This document shows, piece after piece, positions 37,232 to 45,151 of a stretch of DNA of 56,889 bases. The DNA lies in contig NZ_AWZT01000044.1 of the NCBI RefSeq assembly GCF_000472525.1, forward strand, positions 1 through 56,889, written 5' to 3'. The first letter of the stretch is position 1; each line of letters opens with the position of its first letter. The notes beneath the pieces were generated by a model. That model worked only from the letters and a program-made list of their open reading frames with translations, did no database searches and was not told where the DNA came from. Origin of the DNA: Paraburkholderia dilworthii (lineage in GTDB: Bacteria > Pseudomonadota > Gammaproteobacteria > Burkholderiales > Burkholderiaceae). The translations under genes were made by a program, and so were the position numbers.

Positions 37232-38554
37232 TTACTTCTGGTATCCCGCCTGCTTCACCGCGCGATCCGCGGTGGCCTGGCCGGCTGCGAGCGCCTGGTC
37301 GACCGTCATCTGCCCGGCAATCGCGCCGGAGATGCTTTGACCGACCACAGTGCCGAACGACTGGAATTCAGGTATCCCAACGAATTGCACACCGGTGTAC
37401 GGCACGGGCTTAAGCGTCGGATGCTCCGGATCAGCCGTTTCAATCGCCTTCAGCACGAAGTCGCCGAACGGCGCAGCCTGCTTGTACTCCGGGCGAGCGT
37501 AAGTCGATTGACGCGTTCCCGGCGGCACCGAAGCCCAGCCTTCATCTTTCGCGACGAGCTCGATGTACTGCTTCGACGTGGCCCACGTGATGAACTTCTT
37601 CGCCGCGTCAGCCTGCTTCGACGACTTCGGAATCGCCAGTGCCCAGGCCCACAGCCAATGCGAGCCCTTCGGCGTGACGGCCACCGGCGCAGCCGCGAAA
37701 CCGACCTTGTCCGCGATCTGCGACTGCTGCTTGTTGTACAGCATGCCCGCTGCCACCGTCGCGTCGATCCACATCGCGCACTTGCCCGAGGACATCAGCG
37801 TGAGGTTCTCGTTGAAACCGTTCGAGCTTGCTCCCGGCGGGCCGTTCTTCTTCAGCAGATCGACGTAGAACGTGATGGCCTTCTTCCATTCCGGCGACGT
37901 GAGTTGCGCGTGCCACTTCTCGTCGAACCAGCGGCCGCCGAACGTGTTCACCACCGTCGTGCCATACGCCATGTTTTCGCCCCAGCCCGCCTTGCCGCGC
38001 AGGCAGATGCCGTACATGCCGTTGGCTTTGTCGGTGAGCTTGTCGGCGAATTGCGCGATCTGGTCGTAGGTCGGCTGGTCGGGCATTTTCAGGCCCTTCG
38101 CCGCGAACAGGTCTTTGCGGTAATACGTCATCGAGCTTTCGACGTAAAACGGCAGTGCGTACAACTGGCCGCCGGCGGAAAGGCCGTCGCGCGCCGTCTT
38201 CACGACGTCGTTCAGATCGTAATCGGCGGGCAGGTTCGTGAGCGGCGTGAGCCAGCCGCGCTTGCCCCATTGCGGCGTTTCATAGGCGCCGATCGTCATC
38301 ACGTCGAACTGGCCGCTGCCGGTCGTGATGTCGGTCGTGGCGCGTTGACGTAGCACGTTTTCTTCGAGAATCACCCAGTTCAGCTTGATGTCCGGATTCG
38401 CCTTTTCGAATTCGGGCGACAGCTTCTTCAGCTCGATCATGTCCGGATTGTTCAGCGTGGCGATCGTCACCGTGGCTGCCGACGCGCTCAGCGCGAAGCA
38501 CGCGACGGCGCCGGCGCTAACCGCCTTGAGCGCGGATTTGAGGGCGGGTTTCAT
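37232..38554 (-). CDS. smoE: Polyol ABC transporter periplasmic binding protein (SmoE type)
   Basis: The 440-residue family 1 solute-binding protein has a Sec signal (about 1-27, ending SASA). The mature part begins TVTIATLNNPDMIELKKLSPEFEKANPDIKLNWV. The pattern GKCAMWIDATVAAGML and the SKQADAAKKFITWATS helix are typical of the polyol (sorbitol/mannitol) binders. It has 81 bp to the SDR upstream and a hairpin downstream. Confidence 0.88.
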   Translation of the reverse strand: MKPALKSALKAVSAGAVACFALSASAATVTIATLNNPDMIELKKLSPEFEKANPDIKLNWVILEENVLRQRATTDITTGSGQFDVMTIGAYETPQWGKRGWLTPLTNLPADYDLNDVVKTARDGLSAGGQLYALPFYVESSMTYYRKDLFAAKGLKMPDQPTYDQIAQFADKLTDKANGMYGICLRGKAGWGENMAYGTTVVNTFGGRWFDEKWHAQLTSPEWKKAITFYVDLLKKNGPPGASSNGFNENLTLMSSGKCAMWIDATVAAGMLYNKQQSQIADKVGFAAAPVAVTPKGSHWLWAWALAIPKSSKQADAAKKFITWATSKQYIELVAKDEGWASVPPGTRQSTYARPEYKQAAPFGDFVLKAIETADPEHPTLKPVPYTGVQFVGIPEFQSFGTVVGQSISGAIAGQMTVDQALAAGQATADRAVKQAGYQK

Positions 38555-38635
38555 GTGTGTTGTCTCCTTTCTCGTGCGTTATGTGATGCTGCGTTTGTTC
38601 TACGAAAATGGCGCTGGATAACGCGGTTCAACCGC

Positions 38636-39418
38636 TTAACTCATCCAGTTGCCGCCGTCGACGTTCAATGTTTGCGCGGTGATGTAGTCCGCATCCGCGG
38701 ATGCGAGGAACAGTGCCGCGCCGGTCAGATCGTCGGGCACGCCCATGCGCCCGAGCGGCACGGCTTCGCCGACGAGCCGCTTCTTCTCGCCAAGCGGCCG
38801 GTTTTCATAACGGGCGAAAAGCGCGTCGACTTCTTTCCACATCGGCGTATCGACGACACCGGGCGCGATGCCGTTGACGTTGATCTTGTGCGGCGCGAGC
38901 GCCAAGGCGGCAGATTGCGTGTAGCTGAGCACCGCGGCCTTAGTCGCGCAGTAATGCGAGACGAGCGCTTCGCCGCGCCGCCCCGCTTGCGACGACATAT
39001 TGATGATCTTGCCGCCGCGGCCTTGCTCGACCATCTGCCGCGCGACGGCTTGCATGAGAAAGAACATACCCTTCACATTGACCGCGAAGAGACGGTCGAA
39101 CACGTCCCACGATTCGTCGAGGATCGGGCGCATGTCGAATAGAGCCGCATTGTTGAAGAGGATATCGACGCGGCCGAAGCGCTCCAGCGTGCTCGCCACG
39201 ATGCGCTCGATATCTTCGCGGCGCGTGACATCCGCAGTGACCGTGAGCACGCGCTCGCCGTAGGAGGCGCGCAGCGTGTCGGCGAAACTGTCAGCCGGCT
39301 TCACGTCGACCAGCACGCATTGCGCGCCTTCGTCCAGGTAGCGCCGCGCCACGGCCTCGCCGATTCCGCTCGCCGCGCCCGTCAGGATGGCCACCTTGTC
39401 TTGCAATCGTGCCGCCAC
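38636..39418 (-). CDS. SDR-family sugar-alcohol dehydrogenase (sorbitol dehydrogenase-like)
   Basis: The classical SDR of about 260 residues has nucleotide motif GAASGIG, the NNAA strand, and catalytic Ser/Tyr/Lys in MSSQAGRRGEALVSHYCATKAA. The VDTPMW and IAPGVV features resemble sorbitol (L-iditol 2-) dehydrogenase SmoS. I start at the GTG at 39416-39418 because family similarity (RLQDKVAILTG) begins there and CGGAG lies about 8 bases upstream; the frame is open further to 39523. It is first in the transporter operon. Confidence 0.83.
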   Translation of the reverse strand: MAARLQDKVAILTGAASGIGEAVARRYLDEGAQCVLVDVKPADSFADTLRASYGERVLTVTADVTRREDIERIVASTLERFGRVDILFNNAALFDMRPILDESWDVFDRLFAVNVKGMFFLMQAVARQMVEQGRGGKIINMSSQAGRRGEALVSHYCATKAAVLSYTQSAALALAPHKINVNGIAPGVVDTPMWKEVDALFARYENRPLGEKKRLVGEAVPLGRMGVPDDLTGAALFLASADADYITAQTLNVDGGNWMS

Positions 39419-39454
39419 GCTTGTCTCCGGTTCGTTTCGCTTTTCGACACGCAG

Positions 39455-39468
39455 TGAGCGAACGCTCA
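39455..39468. promoter_or_regulatory. Palindromic operator upstream of the polyol transporter operon (TGAGCGAACGCTCA)
   Basis: A perfect 14-bp inverted repeat, TGAGCG-AA-CGCTCA, ends 37 bp before the SDR GTG start. It has the same nGAGC-nAAn-GCTCn form as the site before dalD. It probably binds the SorC-type regulator. Confidence 0.6.
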
Positions 39469-39615
39469 TTGCGCGATCAATTGCTCTGTTTGTGATCGAA
39501 TCATCGGATACGCACCGGGTCATGTCAAGGCGCTCTCACAGATTTCGATGGTGCAGCGCGGAACGACCGGGCGACGCGCTTGCGTCGTTGTTGTACGCGC
39601 GTGCTGACAAGAAAT

Positions 39616-39637
39616 CGGGATACGTTATATCATTCCG
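39616..39637. promoter_or_regulatory. Candidate Zur box upstream of zur
   Basis: An AT-rich island, GGGATACGTTATATCATTCC, stands out from its GC-rich surroundings about 60 bp before the zur start. GTTATAT resembles half of the proteobacterial Zur box, but the dyad is imperfect. Confidence 0.35.
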
Positions 39638-39696
39638 ATCTCGATCCGCGACCGACCTTACATCCGCATGACGTCACCGACAGGAGATCCGCGCTG

Positions 39697-40173
39697 ATGG
39701 CTACACCGAACGCACAACATCACGCCGTGCGGCTTGCGCATGCCGAAGCGCACGCCGCATTGCACGGCTTGTCGCTTACGCCGCTGCGGCGCCAGGTGTA
39801 TGCGGCGATCGTCGCGAGCGAGAAGCCTGTCGGCGCATACGATCTGCTCGATGCGCTCGAACCCGCGCGCGGCCGCGTGCCGCCGACTAGCGTCTATCGC
39901 GCGCTCGATTTTCTGCTCGCGCACGGCTTCGTGCATCGCATCGAGTCGAAGAATGCATATGTGGCCTGCTGTGAAATCGGCGTGCCGCATTGCAGCCAGT
40001 TTCTGATGTGCGACCGCTGTGGCGCGACGGTCGAGATTCCCAGCGACGGCCTCGCCGAACAGTTGTCGCATAGCGCGCCGGCCCAAGGCTTCGAGGTTCA
40101 TCGTCAGGTCGTCGAATTGAGCGGTGTTTGCGCGTTGTGCGCCCGTGCGTCGCGAACTTCGGCATCGGCATGA
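39697..40173 (+). CDS. zur: Fur-family zinc uptake regulator Zur
   Basis: The 158-residue Fur-family repressor has an N-terminal winged helix (LSLTPLRRQVYAAIVASEKPVGAYDLLDALE, VPPTSVYRALDFL) and the dimerisation/metal domain. The structural zinc cysteines are CDRC (near 108-111) and CALC (near 147-150). I start at the ATG at 39697 after CAGGAGATCC. It is followed by the znu genes, which supports Zur rather than Fur. It should repress zinc import when zinc is ample. Confidence 0.9.
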   Translation: MATPNAQHHAVRLAHAEAHAALHGLSLTPLRRQVYAAIVASEKPVGAYDLLDALEPARGRVPPTSVYRALDFLLAHGFVHRIESKNAYVACCEIGVPHCSQFLMCDRCGATVEIPSDGLAEQLSHSAPAQGFEVHRQVVELSGVCALCARASRTSASA

Positions 40174-40241
40174 ACCCAGTCGCCTCACATTTGCGATTCA
40201 TTCACCCTCACGCAGTAGAACACCCAATGGAGAAGAGCACG

Positions 40242-41162
40242 ATGTCGCTGTCCAGATATGTCGCCGCAGTCACAGCCGCGTTCGCGTTTAGCCATGCAGC
40301 ATTTGCCGCGGATGCGAAAATCCCCGTGGTCGCCGCCGAAAATTTTTATGGCGATGTGGTGCAGCAACTGGGCGGCGATCGCGTCGACGTGACGAGCATT
40401 CTCAGCAACCCGGACCAGGACCCGCATCTGTTCGAAGCAAGCCCGAAGACAGCGCGCGCGTTGCAGCATGCGAGCCTTGTGGTCTACAACGGCGCCGACT
40501 ACGATCCGTGGATGGCAAAATTGCTGGCCGCGTCGAAGGGCGCGAAGCACACGACAATCGTTGCGGCGGAGTTGACCGGCAAAAAGAGCGGCGACAATCC
40601 GCATCTCTGGTACGACCCGGCGACGATGCCCAAGGTGGCGCGCGCGGTGAACGAGGTGCTCGTCGCGGCTGACCCGGCGCACAAGTCGGCGTACGATGCG
40701 AACCTCGTGAAGTTTCTCGATTCGCTGAAACCGGTGCAAGCGAAGGCCGCCGAACTGCATGACCGCTACGCGGGCACGCCAGTGACGGCAACGGAGCCCG
40801 TGTTCGGCTATATGTCGGATGCAATCGGACTGAGTATGCGCAACATGCGCTTCCAGATGGCGGCAATGAACGACACAGAAGCCAGCGCATCCGACATCGC
40901 CGCATTCGAACGTGATCTGCGCGAAAAGCGCGTACGCGTGCTGATCTATAACAGCCAGGCAACCGAGGCTCTGACCAAACGCATGTTGAAGCTCGCGCAG
41001 CAATCGAACGTGCCGACCGTAAGCGTCACCGAGACCGAGCCGGCCGGCAACACCTATCAGACGTGGATGCTCTCGCAGCTCGACGCGCTCGGCGCAGCGC
41101 TCGCCAAAGGCGATGCGAGCAGCACGAAGGCAGCGGCCGGAGTCAAAGGAAAAACCCAATGA
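40242..41162 (+). CDS. znuA: Zinc/metal ABC transporter substrate-binding protein (ZnuA-like)
   Basis: The 306-residue cluster A-I periplasmic binder has a Sec signal (1-22, ending AFA). Metal ligands visible are His62 in DPHLFE and His121 in NPHLWYDP. At the third position, where ZnuA usually has His, there is Glu185 (TEPVFGY), and there is no His-rich loop. I start at 40242 rather than 40227 because GGAG lies about 10 bases before 40242 and nothing suitable precedes 40227. Its stop overlaps the znuC start (ATGA). Confidence 0.86.
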   Translation: MSLSRYVAAVTAAFAFSHAAFAADAKIPVVAAENFYGDVVQQLGGDRVDVTSILSNPDQDPHLFEASPKTARALQHASLVVYNGADYDPWMAKLLAASKGAKHTTIVAAELTGKKSGDNPHLWYDPATMPKVARAVNEVLVAADPAHKSAYDANLVKFLDSLKPVQAKAAELHDRYAGTPVTATEPVFGYMSDAIGLSMRNMRFQMAAMNDTEASASDIAAFERDLREKRVRVLIYNSQATEALTKRMLKLAQQSNVPTVSVTETEPAGNTYQTWMLSQLDALGAALAKGDASSTKAAAGVKGKTQ

Positions 41163-42106
41163 ATGTTACTGGCCGCAGCACGCCAGCCAATGTATCGGCG
41201 AGCGGAGCGACGCCCACGGCAAGCCGCTCGCCCGTGCTCGAACTCGATCACGTCACGCTGGAACTCGGCGGCCGCACGATCTTGCGCGATGCCGGCTTCG
41301 TCGTGAATCAGGGCGAATTCATCGGCGTGCTGGGGCCGAACGGCGCGGGCAAGACCACGCTGATGCGCGCGGTGCTCGGCCTCGTGCCGGCGGCAAGCGG
41401 CACGATCCGCGTGCTGGGGCAGCCGGTGGAGCGCGGCAACGCGTCGATCGGTTATATGCCGCAAACGCGCAGCGCACTTGCCGGACGGCGCGTGCGTGGC
41501 CGCGATTTCGTCGCGATGGCGGCCGACGGCCACCGTTGGGGCCTGCCTCACGCGGACTCAAAAACGCGCGCGGATGTTGAGCGCGTGCTCGAACTGGTTG
41601 ACGGCCGCAAGCTCGCCGAGCGGCCCTTATCCGAACTTTCGGGCGGCGAGCGGCAACGCCTGCTGCTCGCGCAATGTCTGCTTGGCGCGCCGAAACTGCT
41701 GCTGCTCGACGAACCGCTGATCAGCCTCGACCCGCATCATCAGAAGAGTGTGGTCGAACTCGTGCGGCGTGTGCAGCAGGAGCTCGGCATTGCCGTGCTG
41801 TTCTCGGCACACGAACTCAACCCGCTGCTCAACTCGCTCGATCGCGTGCTGTATCTCGGCAGCGGCGTGGCCGCGCTCGGCACCGTCGACGAGGTCATCA
41901 CGCGGCCCGTGCTGTCGCGCCTCTACGGTTCGCCCATCGACGTGATGCGCGTGAACGGCCGCATCTTCGTGATGTCGGGCGGCGTCGAAGTGGAAAAGCA
42001 CGATCACGAGCACGAACACGACGAGAACGGCGGGCATTCGCATGGACATGCCCACGATCACTCACACCAGTACGACTCACGCGACGGACACAAGCACGAT
42101 GTTTGA
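41159..42106 (+). CDS. znuC: Zinc ABC transporter ATP-binding protein ZnuC
   Basis: The 315-residue ATPase has Walker A GPNGAGKTT (near 59-67), signature LSGGERQRLLLAQ and Walker B LLLLDEPLISLD. It ends in a His/Asp/Glu-rich tail of about 35 residues (KHDHEHEHDENGG...), a likely metal-binding extension. An upstream in-frame extension exists, but the ATG at 41159 overlaps the znuA stop and is the natural start. It overlaps znuB by 8 bp. Confidence 0.9.
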   Translation: MNVTGRSTPANVSASGATPTASRSPVLELDHVTLELGGRTILRDAGFVVNQGEFIGVLGPNGAGKTTLMRAVLGLVPAASGTIRVLGQPVERGNASIGYMPQTRSALAGRRVRGRDFVAMAADGHRWGLPHADSKTRADVERVLELVDGRKLAERPLSELSGGERQRLLLAQCLLGAPKLLLLDEPLISLDPHHQKSVVELVRRVQQELGIAVLFSAHELNPLLNSLDRVLYLGSGVAALGTVDEVITRPVLSRLYGSPIDVMRVNGRIFVMSGGVEVEKHDHEHEHDENGGHSHGHAHDHSHQYDSRDGHKHDV

Positions 42107-42881
42107 ATACGACTTCATGGTGAACGCCTTCGCGGCGTCGGGCATCGTCGCCGTGCTCGCTGGCGTGGTCGGCTATTTTCTCGTGATGCGCGGACAAACT
42201 TTCGCGGGGCACGCGCTTTCGCATGTCGGCTTCACCGGCGCGACTGGCGCAGTGCTGATCGGCATTTCGCCAATCTGGGGCATGGTCGGCTTTACGCTCG
42301 CGGCGGGCGTCGGCATGGGCGCGCTCGGCGAGCGCCTCGCCGGACGCGACGTCGCAATCGGCGTGATCCTGTCGCTGTCGCTCGGCTTCGGGCTGCTGTT
42401 TCTGCACTTCTTCACGGCCTATGCGACGCAGGTCACCGCGCTGCTGTTCGGCAACGTGCTCGGCGTGAACGAGTCGACGCTGGCTGTGCTGGCGGGCCTG
42501 GGCGTGGTCAGTCTGCTTGCGCTCGCGGCGATCATGCGGCCGTTGCTGTTCGCTTCATTGCAGCCCGAGCTGGCCGAAGCGAAGGGCGTGTCGTTGCGTC
42601 TCGTGTCGGTGCTGTTTCTCGCGATTACCGCCCTCGCCGTGGCCGCGTGCACGCAGATCGTCGGCGTGCTGCTGGTCTTCACACTGATGGTCGGCCCGGC
42701 CGCCGCCGCGCAGAATATGACGACGCGGCTTTCGGCCGGCCTCGTGCTCGCCGCCGTGTTCGCGCTGTTGCAGGCGTGGCTCGGAGTGACGCTCGCGTTC
42801 TACACCGACTGGCCGACGAGCTTCTGGATCACCGCGCTGTCGGCGGTGGTGTATGGCGGGAGTTTGCTGAGGCGTCGCTAA
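42099..42881 (+). CDS. znuB: Zinc ABC transporter permease ZnuB
   Basis: The 260-residue ABC-3 family permease has about eight hydrophobic segments, opening MFEYDFMVNAFAASGIVAVLAGVVGYFLVMRGQTFAGHALSHVG, the usual ZnuB pattern. I start at the ATG at 42099, inside the end of znuC; an earlier ATG at 42042 would add only hydrophilic residues read through the His-tail codons. It completes the uptake operon zur-znuACB. Confidence 0.9.
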   Translation: MFEYDFMVNAFAASGIVAVLAGVVGYFLVMRGQTFAGHALSHVGFTGATGAVLIGISPIWGMVGFTLAAGVGMGALGERLAGRDVAIGVILSLSLGFGLLFLHFFTAYATQVTALLFGNVLGVNESTLAVLAGLGVVSLLALAAIMRPLLFASLQPELAEAKGVSLRLVSVLFLAITALAVAACTQIVGVLLVFTLMVGPAAAAQNMTTRLSAGLVLAAVFALLQAWLGVTLAFYTDWPTSFWITALSAVVYGGSLLRRR

Positions 42882-42922
42882 GCTTCAATGCGTTGGATGG
42901 GTTTGATGCGTTCAATGCGTTC

Positions 42923-42950
42923 GATGGCGGCCCGCAATGGTGCCGCCATC
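42923..42950. terminator. Convergent-gene hairpin between znuB and fghA
   Basis: Perfect 9-bp arms (GATGGCGGC/GCCGCCATC) flank a 10-base loop between two convergent genes. There is no T-run. Just before it, 42891-42925, is an imperfect repeat of TTCAATGCG type. Confidence 0.5.
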
Positions 42951-42964
42951 GGCATCAGAAAACT

Positions 42965-43816
42965 TCAGCCGAGCAACACCTTCGCGTGATGCGCGATGTG
43001 ATCCTCGATGAAAGTCGAGATGAAGTAATAGCCGTGGTCGTAGCCCGCATGCCGGCGCAAGGTCAGCGGCTGGCCCGCCGCGCGGCATGCGGCTTCGAAC
43101 ACGTCGGGATACAACTGCTCGGCGAGAAACTGATCGGCGAGCCCTTGATCGACCAGAATCCCCTCCGCGAACTTGCGCGACGCGCGCACCACGAGTTCGC
43201 TTGAGTCGTATTCCTTCCATGCTTCGCGGTCGTCGCCGAGATAGCCGCCGAACGCTTTCTCGCCCCAAGGGCAGCGCGTGGGCGCGGCAATCGGCGCGAA
43301 CGCCGACACCGAGCGATAGAACTCCGGATTGCGCAGCGCCAACATCAATGCACCGTGGCCGCCCATTGAATGACCGAAAATGCCGAGCCTCGAATCGTCG
43401 ACGGGAAGTTCGTTCAGAACCGTTTCGCGCAGCTCGTCGCGTACATAGGAGTACATCCGATAGTGCCGCGCCCAGGGCTCCTGCGTTGCATCGACGTAAA
43501 AGCCCGCGCCCACGCCGAAGTCCCACGCGGCGCTCTCGCCCGGCACGCCCGCGCCGCGCGGGCTCGTATCCGGCGCGACGAGCGCCACGCCATGTCGCGC
43601 GGCGAAGCGCTGCGCACCGGCCTTGATCGCAAACGTCTCTTCGGTAGAGGTCAGCCCCGCGAGATAGAACAGCGCGGGCACCTTCGCGTCCGGCTTGAGG
43701 GCCTGCGGCGGCAGATATACCGAGAAGCGCATCGGCAGGCCGATGGTTTGCGACTCATGCCGATAAAAACGCTGCTCGCCGCCATGACAGGCGTGCGACG
43801 ACAATAGCTCAAGCAT
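42965..43816 (-). CDS. fghA: S-formylglutathione hydrolase
   Basis: This esterase-D-type serine hydrolase (283 residues) releases formate and glutathione from S-formylglutathione, the second step of formaldehyde detoxification. The nucleophile is Ser150 in FGHSMGGHGAL, the oxyanion region is FYLAGLTSTEE (50-60), and a C-terminal HAGYDHGYYF supplies the catalytic His. It lies 37 bp after the S-(hydroxymethyl)glutathione dehydrogenase gene on the same strand. Confidence 0.94.
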   Translation of the reverse strand: MLELLSSHACHGGEQRFYRHESQTIGLPMRFSVYLPPQALKPDAKVPALFYLAGLTSTEETFAIKAGAQRFAARHGVALVAPDTSPRGAGVPGESAAWDFGVGAGFYVDATQEPWARHYRMYSYVRDELRETVLNELPVDDSRLGIFGHSMGGHGALMLALRNPEFYRSVSAFAPIAAPTRCPWGEKAFGGYLGDDREAWKEYDSSELVVRASRKFAEGILVDQGLADQFLAEQLYPDVFEAACRAAGQPLTLRRHAGYDHGYYFISTFIEDHIAHHAKVLLG

Positions 43817-43853
43817 CGTCTTGCTCCTTGTTGGTCGCGTTCGTTGAGCCGTG

Positions 43854-44960
43854 TTAATACAGCACGACCGAGCGGATCGACTCGCCCTTCTTCATCAGAT
43901 CGAAGCCCTCGTTGATGCGTTCGAGCGGCAGACGGTGCGTAATCAGATCGTCGATATTGATCTTGCCTTCCATGTACCAGTCGACGATCTTCGGCACGTC
44001 CGTGCGGCCGCGCGCGCCGCCGAATGCAGAGCCTTTCCACTCGCGGCCGGTCACGAGCTGGAACGGACGCGTGCTGACCTCCTCGCCCGCCGCCGCCACG
44101 CCGATGATGAACGACTGGCCCCAGCCCTTATGCGTGCATTCGAGCGCCTGACGCATCACCTTCGTATTGCCGATGCATTCGAACGAATAGTCGGCGCCGC
44201 CGTCGGTAAGCTGCACGATGTGATCGACCACGTTCTCGACTTCGTTCGGGTTGATGAAGTGCGTCATGCCGAATTTCTTCGCGAGTTCGACGCGGCCCGG
44301 ATTGATGTCCACGCCGATGATCTTGTCCGCTCCGACCATTTTCGCGCCCTGAATCACGTTCAGGCCGATGCCGCCGAGCCCGAACACCACCACGTTCGCG
44401 CCGGCTTCGACCTTCGCCGAATACACGACTGCGCCGACGCCCGTCGTCACGCCGCAGCCGATGTAGCAGATCTTGTCGAACGGCGCGTCTTCACGCACCT
44501 TGGCCACGGCGATTTCCGGCACGACGATGTAGTTGGAAAACGTGGACGTGCCCATGTAGTGAAACAAAGGCTTGCCGTCCAGCGAGAAACGCGAGGTGGC
44601 GTCGGGCATCAGGCCCTTGCCCTGCGTCGCGCGGATCGCCTGACACAGGTTGGTCTTGCGCGATAGACAGAATTTGCACTGACGGCATTCGGGCGTGTAA
44701 AGCGGAATGACGTGGTCGCCCTTCTTCAGCGTGCCGACGCCCGGACCAGTATCGACGATCACGCCCGCGCCTTCGTGGCCGAGAATCGCTGGGAAAATAC
44801 CTTCTGGGTCGGCGCCCGAGAGCGTGTAGTAATCGGTGTGGCAGATACCGGTCGCTTTCACTTCGATCAGGACTTCGCCTGCGCGCGGGCCTTCGAGATC
44901 GACTTCTTCGATCGTCAGCGGTGCGCCCGCTTTCCATGCGATTGCTGCTTTGGTCTTCAT
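43854..44960 (-). CDS. frmA: S-(hydroxymethyl)glutathione dehydrogenase (class III ADH)
   Basis: The zinc enzyme oxidises the formaldehyde-glutathione adduct to S-formylglutathione with NAD+. The product (368 residues) has the catalytic-zinc ATGICHTD and GHEGAG, the structural-zinc cysteine set PECRQCKFC...NLC, and NAD loop GLGGIGLNVI. It is first of a two-gene operon with fghA. No FrmR-type repressor is adjacent. Confidence 0.95.
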   Translation of the reverse strand: MKTKAAIAWKAGAPLTIEEVDLEGPRAGEVLIEVKATGICHTDYYTLSGADPEGIFPAILGHEGAGVIVDTGPGVGTLKKGDHVIPLYTPECRQCKFCLSRKTNLCQAIRATQGKGLMPDATSRFSLDGKPLFHYMGTSTFSNYIVVPEIAVAKVREDAPFDKICYIGCGVTTGVGAVVYSAKVEAGANVVVFGLGGIGLNVIQGAKMVGADKIIGVDINPGRVELAKKFGMTHFINPNEVENVVDHIVQLTDGGADYSFECIGNTKVMRQALECTHKGWGQSFIIGVAAAGEEVSTRPFQLVTGREWKGSAFGGARGRTDVPKIVDWYMEGKINIDDLITHRLPLERINEGFDLMKKGESIRSVVLY

Positions 44961-45151
44961 CGTGAATGCTCCTGTGAGTCTGTGAATGCGACGCGCGTCG
45001 CGGTATGCGGCATGGCGGCGCGCGAATATCCTGGGATCATGCTGCGGTCGATGCCTGCGCCGCGTGAGCTACAGGCTAACGCATGAAAAGCGTCATGGTA
45101 TTGCAAAGTGCGTCGCGGCATTGTCAGCAGGTGACATTACCGCTCTCCTCG

